Shown here in pieces: positions 48,201 to 59,648 of a DNA stretch of 64,000 nucleotides (positions are counted from its first letter, which is position 1; every line of letters starts with the position of its first letter). The notes beneath the pieces are model-generated. The model did not search any database and was not told where the DNA came from. It saw only the letters and a list, made by a program, of their open reading frames with translations. The translations under genes and the position numbers were made by a program. The DNA comes from Brachypodium distachyon (lineage: Eukaryota; Streptophyta; Magnoliopsida; Poales; Poaceae), in the NCBI RefSeq assembly GCF_000005505.3, contig NC_016133.3, positions 47,271,237-47,335,236 on the forward strand, read 5' to 3'.

Positions 48201-49399
48201 GCATGTTTCGCCGCGTCGCGCTCTATGGTGCTGATCCGCCTCGGTGGCAGCCTGACGACGACTCCAAGGCCTTGCAACAACACAGTCCAAACATTTTCGG
48301 CACATCGGCGGCGTTCGTCAACTCGCTGCCGATGGCCGCTGACCAAGAACGTTCCGTCGCGACACCGGTGACGCTCGATGAGGCGGAGCTGAGCGACGTG
48401 ATGACGTGCGCTTACGAGGACAGCACGGAGTGGGGCAACGGCGTCGGCTGGGTGTACAACATTGCGACAGAGGATGTGGTGACTGGCTTCCGGCTGCACC
48501 GGGCAGGCTGGCGGTCTATGTACTGCGCCATGGAGCCGGATGCGTTCCGCGGCACGGCACCGATCAACCTGACGGAGCGGCTATACCAGATCCTGCGCTG
48601 GTCGGGGGGGTCCCTGGAGATGTTCTTCTCCCGCTTCTGCCCGCTCCTCGCCGGCCGCCGGCTCCACCCCATGCAGCGCATCGCCTACGTCAACATGACA
48701 ACCTACCCAGTCTCGACCTTCTTCATCGTCATGTATGACCTGTACCCGGTGATGTGGCTCTTCCACGGCCATTTCTACATCCAGAAGCCGTTCCAGACGT
48801 TCGCTCTGTTCGTTGCTGTCATCATCGCCACGGTGGAGGTGATCGGCATGGTCGAGGTGAAGTGGGCGGGGCTCACGCTGCTCGACTGGTTCCGGAACGA
48901 GCAGTTCTACATCATCGGCACGACAGGGGTGTACCCGACAGCGATGCTGCATATCCTGCTCAGGTCCCTCGGCCTCAAAGGGGTGTCCTTCAAGTTGACA
49001 GCCAAGAAGCTGATGACGGCCGGCAGCGCTAGGGAGAGGCTTGCAGAGCTGTACGACGTGCAATGGGCGCCTCTGCTGGCACCCACGGTGGTGGTGTTGG
49101 CTGTGAATGTGGCCGCAATTGGCGCGGCGGTGGGAAAGGCAGTTGCCTGGCGATGGTCGACCGTGCAGGTTGCCGAGGCAGCGACCGGGCTGACGTTCAA
49201 TGTGTGGATGCTGCTGCTGCTCTACCCCTTCGCGCTTGGGATCATGGGGCTCTGGAGCAAGAGGCCGTATGTCCTCTTCGCCTTGCTCTTGGCCGCGGTC
49301 GCTGCCACCGCCTCGGTTTATGTCGTTCTGGTTGGCTCCGTGCCGGATTTCCTCTCTTCTCGGGATCTTGGCTCCATTCCATCTAGTAAGCTAGTTTGA
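42204..49399 (+). CDS. CSLF: Cellulose synthase-like F (CSLF) glycosyltransferase, probably CSLF7 branch
   Basis: Membrane GT2 enzyme of the grass CSLF family, whose best-known members make (1,3;1,4)-beta-glucan at the Golgi or plasma membrane. Exons 42204-42430, 46407-47157 and 47762-49399 give 871 residues. Processive GT2 residues are all present: DD (198-199, YFSDDGGS), DxD (399-401, NFDGDHY), TED (561-563) and QxxRW (QILRW, 601-605). Two transmembrane helices follow residue 76 and about six lie in the C-terminal 270 residues. The ATG at 42204 is used; the frame also has an upstream GTG. The C-terminal half resembles what I remember of CSLF7 more than CSLF6, and it lacks the long loop of CSLF6; the numbering is uncertain. 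Intron 1 is 3976 bp. The frame is intact, so the gene should be functional. Confidence 0.9.
44271..44479. mobile_element. Outer Stowaway MITE in CSLF intron 1, interrupted
   Basis: Left end CTTCTTCTGATACATAATAA (TA at 44269-44270) and right end TTGTTATGGATTTGAGGGAA (TA at 44480-44481) are degraded inverted repeats. The middle (TTTGGTACAAAGTTGTACT...) is split by another MITE. Confidence 0.7.
44318..44431. mobile_element. Inner Stowaway MITE in CSLF intron 1
   Basis: 114-bp element, ends CTCACTCCGTACCATATTAA and TTAATATGAAACGGTGGGAA, flanked by TA (44316-44317 and 44432-44433). It inserted into the outer MITE and is therefore younger than it. Confidence 0.8.
44520..45140. other. GC-rich gene-like island in CSLF intron 1
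   Basis: About 600 bp of GC-rich DNA, with open frames on both strands, sits in an otherwise AT-rich intron. It looks like the 5' end of an unrelated gene or a captured gene fragment (a CT-rich leader-like start at 44640-44700, then coding-like GC). No protein family was recognised and no transposon termini were confirmed. Confidence 0.4.
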
Positions 49400-50462
49400 A
49401 TTTTGTTGAGTAGGGCTGCATGCAGGCCTGTGACAGATCTGCGTCAAAGGCTCTAAACAGCTTGTGTTGTAGTAATATCAGTGCTCTACCGGATACAGAT
49501 TGCGCCATCTGGGTGATATGCTTATCTGAAGTCTCAAATGAATGCCAGGATGACTCGGGGTTAGCCCCCGGTTTCTGCACCGGTGCCACCTCCGACAAAA
49601 GGAGGGAGTTCAGACTTCAGAAACATGGAGTGTCGGAGTCTAGATGCAAGGAGAGAATTTATCCTCAATGGTAGCTACACACAAACACACTGGCACAAAA
49701 CGAACATAGAAACTACTGGTCAGTGATCACACCAGACTTACAGGGTGCTTACCACGTGCTATCACTGAGCAAGGTAGGAACCAAGAACTTCGAACAGAGG
49801 CCATCTACACGGTTACTGGTACCACTACTCCACTTTCAGCGACAAAACTGACTAGGTACAAGTACTTGACAGAAGTTACATTTTTTTTTTTTTGGAAAAG
49901 GAGAGAAATTACATTGCCACAACATATCACCGAACGGAAATTGTACAGTACATGACTTGTTACAGCGAAAACTAACAGAAGCTAGCCCAGCAAGCAATTA
50001 ACCTATAACAGACTCTAGCAAATTATATTTGATTAACGCAAGAATCCTCCATCACATGTATCTGCACATCATAGAGCTCACAAATAGAAGTTAACAGCAA
50101 CACCAAGGGGAAGGAGTTCGAAGGAGCTGGGGACGAACTTGGAAAAGAAGATGAAACAGAGCTCTGCAGAAGCTGGGGTAACTGAATGCCTATAGTGCCT
50201 ATCTCAAACAATGGATGTGTTCATAAGTGGAATTTCTCTGTAGTAGTGCCTACACAAGATTTTGTGACCGAAGGACAGTTGCATTGGGTTTCTTGTTTGG
50301 ATTATGTCTTTTGTACTTCCCTTCCACTGAAACAGAAATTAGTTGCCAGTTGGGACAAAATATTGTTCAAGCTGTGAACAATGTTCTATAAATTTTCTGC
50401 GATTGCAGGGCTTTGCTGTTCCTTCTCATTTCTTGATTCCTGCAAACTTTAGCTTGCATCTA
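49400..50462. other. CSLF 3' UTR and spacer
   Basis: No recognisable gene. Likely polyadenylation region near the start, then anonymous DNA. The inverted words CTCCGACA (49588-49595) and TGTCGGAG (49632-49639) resemble LTR termini but have no supporting partner. Confidence 0.4.
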
Positions 50463-53131
50463 TCACTGCGGCTGGGCCCAGTTTGAGTGATGCGATTGAC
50501 TTTTCTGTAACTTCAATAACAGCATGTTTTTGCTGATTGGCTCCTGTGTGCACCGGCGCCACTCCACGGGAATACCTGCTGTCCAGGCCGTAGTAGAATA
50601 GTGGTGGTGGTCTGCGAAGAGAAGGTCCATCGCCACCGCCAAGGCCACCTTAGCCATTGAATTCTCCATCAAAGCAACCGGGTACTAATAAGCTGCTGCC
50701 GCCGTATCCTCCTCCAAGGACGTTGTAGCCATTGTATTCTCCAACAAGGCTGTAGTAATAGACCCCTTGCACGGCAGGGGTCGCCCTGGCTTGATGCGCC
50801 TGCTGGAGCTCCTTCGGAGCCGTTGCAGCTCGGTGCGCTGTTCCTCCGCCTCCCGTCACGCTGCGCCCAGTTCCGCCACCATGCGGGCATAGTGCTGCTG
50901 CGCGTCGTTGAAGAAATCGACGAACATCCGATGCTGCTACTGGATGCTGTCGATCACTTGGTGCCCTTGCCGGAACACGCTGATCCGACCCCATGATCGC
51001 CCGGCGAGCTCCCCTGCTCCCGGGCTAAAGGCGGCTCCGCCGGAGGAGGACCCTGCCGCAACCGTCTGAGATCCTGGCCTGGCCAAGACCCGCCGCTCCT
51101 TGCCCATCTAGAGGGGTCGGCTGGGGGCTCGGGGCTTCTCCAAAGCACCGCCGCCTGCTCCGGCTGGCGGAGACTGCTCCGTGTCACTTGCCACGGATGG
51201 CGCCGCCTCCGTGGCGTCGCCTGCGGTAGCAGTCGCGGCCCTGGCAGGCGCTGAGGCAGATTGTTGAAGGGCTTCGGGGCAGATTGTCGATTACCCGCAC
51301 CTCGGTGGGCGCGGGCGCAGCCGGAGCATCCCCGGCAACTGCGCGAAGAGCACCTGCGTCAGTCCAGGAGATGGCGCAGATAAGTAAAAGAAATGTTGAA
51401 GTTTGCACGTACCTCCGCCGGGCCGGTGCCCTGCGAGCTCGAGTCAGGGACTCTTGAGTCCCCAGCGGCCGCTGCCGCCGCCACAACTGCGGCATCTTGG
51501 TCACCGCCACCCGATGCCGGGCGGGGCTTCTTGGTCGGGGCTGCCGGCGACGTACTGGTATGCCCCCTCTTACTCGAAGAACTGGAAAATGTAAAAATAA
51601 GCTAAGCAGACATGAAAAAATTCGTAAAATCTAGAGTGTTCAGAACAACGTCGAACTCACCCCGCCGGTTTAACTTTGAGCACCCTGTCCGCCAGGATGC
51701 TCCTTGCCGGGGGGCCGCTTCGCACGAGGGGAACTGGCGGAGCCGCCGGGGTAGTCGGAGCGACTGCTGCAGCCGCATCGCTGCCGCTAGAGGCCCAAGC
51801 CCCCACGTCGGCGTGAGGCTCCTGAGGCTGCGGGCTGGCAGGCCAGCCCGCTCGCCCATTCCGCCGCAAACCGCCTCACCAGGGGGACATCGTCTTCCTC
51901 GTCGTCCTCTTCCGGCGCGACCCCGCTGGCTTCCGGGGGGGCGTCATCATCGTCGTCGTCATCGACATCATGGTCGGAGTCTCGTCCGACGCCCAACGAG
52001 GAGTCGTCGGAGTCCGAGTCCTCGGGCTTGGCGGGGCCCTGGCCTGGGTCCCCCTTCCCCGAATCGGCAGGCGGCTCCTTGCCCTTGCTGTGGGGCCTAG
52101 GCTGCGGGGGGGGGGGGGGGGGGGAGGGCTGCGCCGAGGGGTCCTCCACGATCCCCCACTCATCGCAGAGTGGGAGATCCTGGGCTCCCGGGTTCGGGAT
52201 CCCGGCGTGGAGCGGGTGCGCTCCGAGCGACTGCAGCCTACCGTCCTCGCTGGTGATGCCCTTCACCCCGAATTGCACCTCCTCCAGCAGGAGCTTTGTG
52301 CGCTGCAGCCGGGTTTGGTCGCTTGGCCAGTGTACATCCACGCCGGATGTAAGCGCCGCTGCAGGGGAGCCACGCGCCTCCCGATGAAGCGACGCGCAAC
52401 ATCCGTGTCCGTGAGCCTAGCCTCACGGAGCGCCTTGATCTTGGCACAGATTGGGGCCAACTCCTCGTCCTTCTGGTTGCAGAGCGTCCAGTCGTCAGAG
52501 CCCTTCAGGGGCCCGAGGGGCTCCTCGTGTAACTCCTGGAGCTCATCGGTGAGCACCCAGCACCAGTCGCGGCGCCACTGTGGCGCCACTCGTGCTCGAT
52601 CTTCTTCTTCCCCAACCAGATGAACTCCGCCTTGATCCTGTCACGGAACCGGAACACCACTCCCAAGGACAGTGGAGCCTTCCCCTCCACCCACGGGTAG
52701 TAGTAGTGGCGAAACAGAGCCACCGATGGCATCACCCCCACGAACGCTTCACAGAGGTGTTGTAAGACAGCCAATGTAAAGAACGACGTGAGGTGAATTT
52801 GCGCCATGATGAGCCCGGAGGTCTCCATGATGGCAGAAAGGAAAAAAGAATGCGAAGGCACGAACCCGGGTAGGATGAATCTCCCGAAGATCCGGAAGTA
52901 CTGCAGGTCGCGCTCCACGCCAACGGGGAGAATCCGCGTCGGCCCATACTCGTTGTGCTTGGTGGCGAGCACCAAGACCAACTTGTCCACCCGGGGGGGG
53001 AAGAAGGAAAACTTGGCCCGCATTTCCTCGTCCTTCCGAGCTCGGTCCGACAGCTCCTTCTTGCTAGCCTTCTCACGCTTCTCCCCTTTGCTGGTGCTCC
53101 CCTTGGGTCGGTTCTGGCCCTTGGAAGACAT
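50463..53131 (-). pseudogene. Accessory antisense gene of a decayed Tat element
   Basis: Minus-strand ATG at 53131 (MSSKGQNRPKGSTSK). The first frame encodes a globular domain with RDLQYFRIFGRFILPGFVPS and TLAVLQHLCEAFVGVMPSV, the same family as the accessory protein of the 13-kb element. It ends near 52575, where a duplicated GGCGCCACT word shifts the frame; coding-like sequence resumes at 52589-52263 and again at 52341-51787, which has a strongly acidic Asp/Glu run. A C-terminal piece lies at about 50994-50650 (glycine/tyrosine-rich). A 19-G run lies at 52106-52124. The TATA-like GATAAATA for this gene is at plus 53236-53243. Confidence 0.6.
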
Positions 53132-53339
53132 CGGCGAGAGCGGGGGGAGTGATTTGGCTGGAGTTGGGGCGTGGAGAGCTTGGGGGACAATGGCGGAAGC
53201 AAGAGGCAATGGAGAGTGCCCGCCGCCAGCCTTGGGTATTTATCGAGGCTGGCAGGCTGCAACGGACACCCCCACGATCAGCAATAAAGTGCCATAAAGA
53301 ATCGGGGATTAAGACGGCGGTGCGCGACGTGGCCTTAAC

Positions 53340-54375
53340 TCTCTAGTGATTAAGGGGGATAAGGCACAAAATCGTGCGCCCAACCGTTTCACTCGGAAGA
53401 GTAGAACCGTAAATGCGGCCCACAAGGCCGGGTGCCGGGGGGACCCCCCTCGGGACCCACGCGTCGGATAGGACGTAGCCCGGCAACCAACCGAGGATAG
53501 CACTTACCGGGAGCCTCAAGGCTGCCGGCCCACGCTCGTGGGCTACTATCGTACCAGTGGCCCACTGGTTCCCACTGATACGGGACGCGTGGGTCGCCAG
53601 TGACAAAGCCCCGTCAGGTTGGCCTCCAGGGAAGCTATAGGTCCGGGAAGACTGCCTCAAGGAGACGGTCCTTGGTGAAGGCAAAGCTAAGGGCCGAAAT
53701 AGAAGAAGCGCCCGGGAACCCTGGTCCCGGAAAGTGGAAGGAACGCCTCCCCGGCAACTGGCCGGGTGCGCTAGCCGGGAAGGGACGCCCCAGCAACCCG
53801 CGTGCGGGCATGCAGGCGGGGCCCGCAAAACCGTGAAGACAGGACGAGACAGCGGACACAGTGCATTTAATGCACCGACAGGAGTCACATCGGCAGGGCT
53901 TGTCTTGCTCAGCAAGGCTAGGGCGTCTACTCTACAAATCATTTTTTCTACCGCGTACAGTGGACTGGGCGCTGCATGGCGCCCAGCGTGGATCAACGGC
54001 AGTGTAATCCTTGTGGCTGTGACACGCGTCTAGGAGATGTGTCACGCTGCACGCATCGGCACATGTGGTATCCCCTTGTCTATAGAAGAAGAACCAATGC
54101 CACCGGTCAAAGGGTTCCGATCAGTTCTGTTCTAGCCCTAGTAGAGTGATAGCCAAGTAGCTCCCCGGGAACCCCCGGGGCACCCTGTAAACCACACACA
54201 TAATCTTGATTACAAATAAATGCAGGACGTAGAGTGTTACACCTTCGGGTGGCCCGAACCTGGGTAAATTCACGTGTCGACACTTCGTGTCTTTCGCCGG
54301 AGTAATCGCCTCGCCCTCCACCGAACCAAAAAGGGGTGCTTGGCATCCCCGGTGCCGAAGACCCGTGCTCCGACA
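53340..54375 (+). repeat. 3' LTR of the decayed Tat element (left end approximate)
   Basis: GC-rich, non-coding, with a typical LTR-end passage (transcript end near 54090-54250, then GTGCTCCGACA). The left end is uncertain; I did not find a matching 5' LTR in the window. Confidence 0.5.
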
Positions 54376-54703
54376 ATAGCAAAACCGTTTTTTCATATAT
54401 CTAAGCAATAACACGTTCAGTATTGGATCATCTCTCCCCACCGGAACAAATCTTTTCATCAAAGCAATGTCTAGCTTTTTTTTCCTTGAAAAGGAGGCAT
54501 GGTCGAGTCTGTTTGATTACCGGCTCACACCTTTTCCTTCTCTCCTATTTTTCCAGCAATATCAGAAATGATTTCCACATGTTTCAAAGCAACAGCTCTT
54601 CGTCTAAGCTTAGCACAGTCACGCGTGGGGGGTGGCGGGCCAGCCGCGCAGCAGCACATGATCCCTGATTTACCGAGATAAGGTAAACGATTCCCTGTTG
54701 ATG

Positions 54704-54820
54704 TGCTCTTCCGTCCTGGGTTTCATATTAAATGACTTTTTATTACTTATGTCTATACGTTTTTTAAGCATAGATATATCTATATTTGAACAAATTTGAG
54801 TCACTTGATATGGAACAAAG
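54704..54820. mobile_element. Degenerate Stowaway MITE
   Basis: Inverted halves TTCATATTAAATGACTTTTT and TTGAGTCACTTGATATGGAA, and TA (54821-54822) on the right. The terminal CTCC words are worn, so the left end is approximate. Confidence 0.6.
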
Positions 54821-55139
54821 TACACTGTTTAGCAGCACATCTGAACAAAATCCAGAGTCACCGTCGCATTCACCCATTCTAGAGTGCGGAAATAAGACGT
54901 TTTTTTTCTCTCTAGGAAAATGCAAATTACTAGACAAAGAATTCTGGTGCACCTTCCTATTCCTCTATAGTTCGTCAATAAGATCCCTCTTAAAAACAAA
55001 TTCTCTGGTATTTATTCATTAAAATCCCTCTATAGTTTGTCAATCAATTCCAGCTGCCAATCTAGACAAAAAATTATTTGAAAGCTTAAGCTTCCTCTTA
55101 AAAAAAAATTGTGTGCTACCTTTGTCGTGGTGTGGTGCT

Positions 55140-55800
55140 CATGGAAGATAATCTGGTTAAGATGAATTGAGGTGGGTGCAAGAAATGTGATCTTTGCGAT
55201 CAAGATGAGACTACTTAGCATTTGTTGTTTTCGTTGTCAAATTAAATGTTTGGTTCTGAGAACCGTCTTTGTGACATTTAATCTACCTCTTCCCTGTTGT
55301 GTCACTAATATGTTTGGCTTGGAGAAACACTTCTTGGTGTGGTGGTTTAGTTGTGGGTGCATGACTATACTCATAGGGTTCAAATCCCGGTGCTCATAAT
55401 TATGTTGTAGGGGTTTCCCTTATAGTCTTTCTATCAGAAAACTAATATGTTTGGCCGGTGGCTTGGGGTGTGGGTAAGTTGCTTAAATTGTTTATCCTTG
55501 TAGGAGCTTGTGAGATTTGCCGGTATATCAGGAATTGTATGAATGATCTTGTTTTCCGTATCAGGAAACGGTCTAATTTGATGCCTCTTGGGGCGTCGGA
55601 TGGCTCTGTTCTTGGTCCCTACTACTTGGACGGAGTCGTAGGGCGAGGTTGATGGAATTTTGATGCAACCGTTTGAAAATGATAGCACGGGAGTTTTTCA
55701 GCCGGTTTGGATGGCGTGGCGGCCTTAGGCTGCAAGGAGATCCATTTTTTCCTTTCATTCCTTTATTTGATTTTTCATTTGTAAACCTTGAGGCTGAGGG
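55140..55800 (+). mobile_element. LINE remnant (zf-RVT region)
   Basis: Scattered frames spell a pattern typical of the zinc-binding end of plant LINE reverse transcriptases: CDLCDQDETT followed by a HLLF-like stretch, then MFGRWLGV and CRYIRNCMNDLVFRIRKR. Many stops and shifts occur, so this is an old copy. A SINE interrupts it at 55319-55440. Confidence 0.5.
55319..55440 (+). mobile_element. 122-bp tRNA-derived SINE with 15-bp target-site duplication
   Basis: ACTAATATGTTTGGC occurs at 55304-55318 and again at 55441-55455, directly flanking the insert. The insert carries a box-A-like TGGTTTAGTTGTGGG (about 55341-55356) and a box B GGTTCAAATCCC (about 55377-55388) and ends ATCAGAAA. It is the shortest and clearest SINE in the window. 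Confidence 0.75.
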
Positions 55801-57809
55801 ATACACTCATTTTCGAAAAATATATACAGCAAAACCGTTATATATTTTCCATCTATCTTCTCCTCTAAGTTGTGCCACGGAATTAGGGCCTGTTTGGATG
55901 CCACCCTGAGCATCGTGGCTGACAAAAAATGCTGCCATAAGGTAACCTGAAATCTGAACAACTTTTGCTTGGTAAGGCAGCAAAGCAATATCTTGTTTGG
56001 TTGGATTCACGTGCCTGAGAAATGAATTAGCGTGTGGCATAGATATAAGTGATAAATGACGTGAGGTCCATACGAATACATATGCTAGAGTAACCTTTTT
56101 GCTAACCCTAGCTGCGTGAAGCCAGGCCTCCAAAATCGATAGCTTGAGCCAGGCTAATCATGTTGCTCGGGTCAGCCATGCAGGGAAACAGTCAAAACGT
56201 CAACCAGGAAGTGTTCAGGCCAGGTCAAGTGTGTCGGGACTAAGAACCCCAACCAAACATGACTAGTACTCGCTTCGTCTCATATTAAATAAATCTAACT
56301 AAAAAACGTATGGATACATGTAATAAAAAGTCGTGATACATTTTATTATTTGGATGTTTCTGCGCGTCATATCCTTTTTGGCGGATGCTCGTTTGGTGCC
56401 ATGATATATAGGTTAGTACACACACTTTGCGTGTCAGCTTACCATCCCGATCTGATAATCTTTGCAGATCGGTTGAGTTTGTTTAATGGACACTTTAAGA
56501 AAAAACGGCCGTTGGATGAATTTACATTTTTCTTTCAATGAGTATACCTTTTTTCCATCTGCAATACGATCACTCCGCATTCCACGTGCTTGAAAGCAAT
56601 GGTCTATCGGGATGTGCAGTACTGCAGCGGCAACAGCATTGTACAGGGACTGGTGCTGGTTGGTTTGGTTTCTCTAGCGTAAGCACGGAGTGGCCCACCG
56701 GCCAGCTGCCGCAGCAGAACCAGGCCACATGATCTCTGACAAAAAGTGACAAGCCCCGGCCCAGTAACCTCATCCAAGTGGCTCGTTGATCCATTGATTG
56801 GACCGTCAGATTGCCTTTTAATTCAATGCGGCAGAGAGCCATGTCACACAGGTCGCTCCAATAAACCGGAGAGAAATGAAATTGGCAGCAGACCAAGGAT
56901 AAGAGGTGGGTCCTGTTGAGAGAAAAAAAAAAGGATAAGAGGTAGGTGGTGCGGGGCCAGGGCGTCAGATCGAGTCGCCTGTCCGTTCCGTTAGATGGGG
57001 GGGCCGGTCTACGGCTGGCTCACGTGCGGCGGGTTGGCTCTGGCGTGTGGACACGGCCTAGCGTGTCTCGCGTGGTTGCCGGCCCGTCGCGGCCAACCAC
57101 CAGCTCCTACGGCTGGCCCTGCCGTCCGTCCGTCCACCGGCTGCAGCCAGTGCCAGCGTGCCCCCCCACCGCGCCGCGTGCACCTCGTGCCGTCCTGTGT
57201 GCTCCAGCACGTACGGTCCCATATAGCGTGTACGGTGTACAATTCCTTCTCTCTCGCACGTCCATCTGGAGATCGCCCCGTCCGTTCGTACCCCTACGCT
57301 ACGTACCGATCAACTTACTATAAAAAATTTCCCCACCTTTCCCGCCGGACAACGATTAACCCTTTTACTCAGTAGAGTACTAATCTTCTTTTTAGGGACT
57401 CAGTAGAGTAATCTGCTTTCTAGGGGTTCCAGAGTAATCTCAATCCCAGGCGTACCGCGCCAAAAAGATGGAGATTCGAGGGGTAATCCGGACGGATTTC
57501 GCTTGGACGCTAGCCGGAGCTCGTGGCATTTCTTTTTCTTCATTCCGGGGTACTGTATCTCTTTTCCTCTCCGGCCGGTCCGTAGTTTGTTGCCTGCGGC
57601 GGCGGGATTAGTGCATGGTGCATCCGTGAGCTCAGCTCTTTCGCCTTCTAGTGTACTCCGTAGCGATTTGTGTCTGGACCGCCCGTTAAGATTTGTTAAA
57701 TGATCCAGCGCAAAAAAAAAAGATTTGTTAAATGCGAAGCATGCCGGACTAGGCCATTTGGGGGGGTCGCAGCTGCTCGATCCGTCCCCAGACGGGTGAC
57801 AATTGTGCC
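55801..57809. other. Intergenic DNA with a possible Harbinger/hAT-type MITE
   Basis: A GGGCCTGTTTGGATG word at about 55886 and CCCCAACCAAACATG near 56248 could be worn termini of one element. A partial Stowaway start (GTCTCATATTAAATAAATC) is at about 56277. The GC-rich part at 56950-57350 has open frames with no family resemblance. No gene is supported. Confidence 0.35.
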
Positions 57810-58211
57810 ATGGACGATCGCGATTACACATTTACACGTCGGTATCGGCCGCTCGATGAGATCGAGGCTTCGAAAATAATAACCACTCCCTGGGATATGA
57901 GAAATGTTAATGTATTATGCCGCCATTCTTGGGAGTGGTCCAATAACTGTAACGGCGCTGGGACGAAAGAGATGTCTTCTTGTCACTGCCATTTCCACGC
58001 CATTTGGGGCAAAATGCCAATACTGAGTTCTAGAGGTATGCAAACAGCCATGGATTGTGATTCAAAAGTTGATTCTCTTAGCGGTAGCATCTTTTTCTAT
58101 GATCGGACTCCCCCGAGTCCCCGCAAGGAAGCATACCTGCAATCCGAAAAGCTTACTTTTAATCGACTCTTATACTTCCTCCGTCTCAAATTAGGTTCTC
58201 AAATTAAGTGA
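57810..58211 (+). CDS. Uncertain open frame of 133 codons
   Basis: ATG at 57810 with an open frame to TGA at 58211. The translation (MDDRDYTFTRRYRPLDEIEA at the start) has no family I recognise, and its last codons run into MITE-like sequence at 58166-58211. It may be a chance frame; no promoter, intron or homologue supports it. Confidence 0.15.
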   Translation: MDDRDYTFTRRYRPLDEIEASKIITTPWDMRNVNVLCRHSWEWSNNCNGAGTKEMSSCHCHFHAIWGKMPILSSRGMQTAMDCDSKVDSLSGSIFFYDRTPPSPRKEAYLQSEKLTFNRLLYFLRLKLGSQIK

Positions 58212-58775
58212 CGTGAATTTGTATAAGAGTCTAGGATACAAAAGCTTTGTGAAGAGTCTAACTCTTAAGGAAAGAATCGGCTAAGAGTCAACTAAAAGTC
58301 GACCAATTTACCATTGTACAACATTGCTAACAAATCATTTACTGTAAGCCTAAAGACACAACCTATTAATATTTATAATTTTGTCCTCGAATCTACATGA
58401 CATGGAGAGTTAATGTCAACTCTTTTATTGCGGACAACCTATTAATATGTGTTATTTTGTCGTTGACTCTAGATAACACAGAGAGTTAATGCCGACTCCT
58501 ACCTGTCTCTTATTTGAAATTTGCTTGTATGGAGGAAAGAGAAAGAGAAGATAGGAGAGAACTGAATCTTCGTGAAAAGTCAGACTCTTAAGGAGAAATC
58601 GACTAAAAGTCAGCTAAGAGTCGAGTTATTTACCATTGTACAATGTCGCTTTAATGCTAACAAATCATTTATAGTAAATCTAAAAACATATCATATTACA
58701 GGTGTTATTTTATCGTCGACTCTACATGATACGGAGAGTCAATGCCGACTCTACTATTGCAGGGACAAAAGGATG
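58212..58775 (+). repeat. Imperfect direct repeat of about 190 bp, two copies plus a partial
   Basis: Copy 1 at about 58229-58435 and copy 2 at about 58575-58765 share TTACCATTGTACAA, GCTAACAAATCATTTA, TTTTGTC-like/TTTTATCGTCGACTC and GAGAGTTAATG-like words in the same order. A shorter third copy (GTTATTTTGTCGTTGACTC, GAGAGTTAATGCCGACTC) lies between them at about 58430-58505. GACTCTTAAG/AGAGTC words recur throughout. Confidence 0.75.
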
Positions 58776-59648
58776 TTTCGGCAATTGATGCTAAACAAAA
58801 TACCATAAATCAAGGAAAGAAACCACATGTTAACAATTTTATAGATAAATAATGTAATACATTATACACCGTGCGCAAGGTAATTTTTGAATAGGCGTGT
58901 CTGATGTGACATTAATATGACTAATCTATCTGATCTTATTGTGTTTTTTTGTTATTTCTTGGGTGACTGAGAAATTGATTCATGCAGCTGCAATGGGATA
59001 AGATGATATCTATGTGATGACCATAATTGATGACTGATAAACAGTTATTTTAACTCTACTATAAATAGTCACTCCGAACTTTTATTGTCAGGGAGCTAAA
59101 AAGAATCTCTTCAAACTTATGGCGACACCACCAGTATGTTTGCTTCGTGAGAAAAGAAGCCCCTCCTCTGCTTCGGTTGTTTTTGAAATGTTCTGGCTTT
59201 ACTTTTTAAGTAAAGAACGATCTGCCATGGACGTAATACTCGGTAGCCACCAGACTTTTAGACAAGTATTTTAGCGGTACGGTGGTATACCCAGCCTGAA
59301 CTTCTGTAGTTTTCTATGAAAGCTTAGCCGCAAAGCCTTTACTCGAAAAGAACAAGGTATCCGAATAAATATTTATTTCTCGTTTGCTCCCAGGCATCTT
59401 GTATTAGCACTACGACGCTATTCTTGAAGTTTAGAAGTTTTAAACATGTAAATTACGCATCACTCGTGACGAATTGACGACGTACGGTACTATGACACTT
59501 GACAACAGATATGCAGATCATTTTCTTTGGCCATGGGTCTCTCTATTTTGTCCAAGAATCTACTCGATTTGATTTAATACTAGCTTGCCAGCATCCCACG
59601 CACGCGTAGTGCTACTTTATTCATCCTGATGGTCTTCGCACCGAAATT
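58776..59648. other. Intergenic DNA, nothing recognised
   Basis: AT-rich, no conserved reading frame and no clear terminal repeats. Confidence 0.4.

Larger units (their letters stand above)
50463..54375 (+). mobile_element. Decayed Tat-lineage retrotransposon fragment (accessory gene plus 3' LTR)
   Basis: Only the right part of an element oriented on the plus strand remains: an accessory gene in antisense (minus strand, about 53131-50463) followed by an LTR-like segment ending CTCCGACA at 54375. Gag and pol are missing, so it is 5' truncated; the left limit is approximate. This is the mirror arrangement of the intact Tat element at 23-36 kb, where the accessory gene is antisense to pol and next to the 3' LTR. 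Confidence 0.65.

Noticed and set aside
47825..48499. Long minus-strand open frame (224 codons)
   Set aside because: Shadow of CSLF exon 3; the translation has no family resemblance, while the plus frame has all GT2 motifs.
49588..49639. CTCCGACA and TGTCGGAG as possible LTR ends downstream of CSLF
   Set aside because: Match the terminal word of the LTR at 54375 but no further homology, primer site or partner LTR was seen.
56946..57375. Two plus frames of about 125 codons
   Set aside because: GC-rich stretch with Pro/Arg/Ser bias, no domain and no gene signals.
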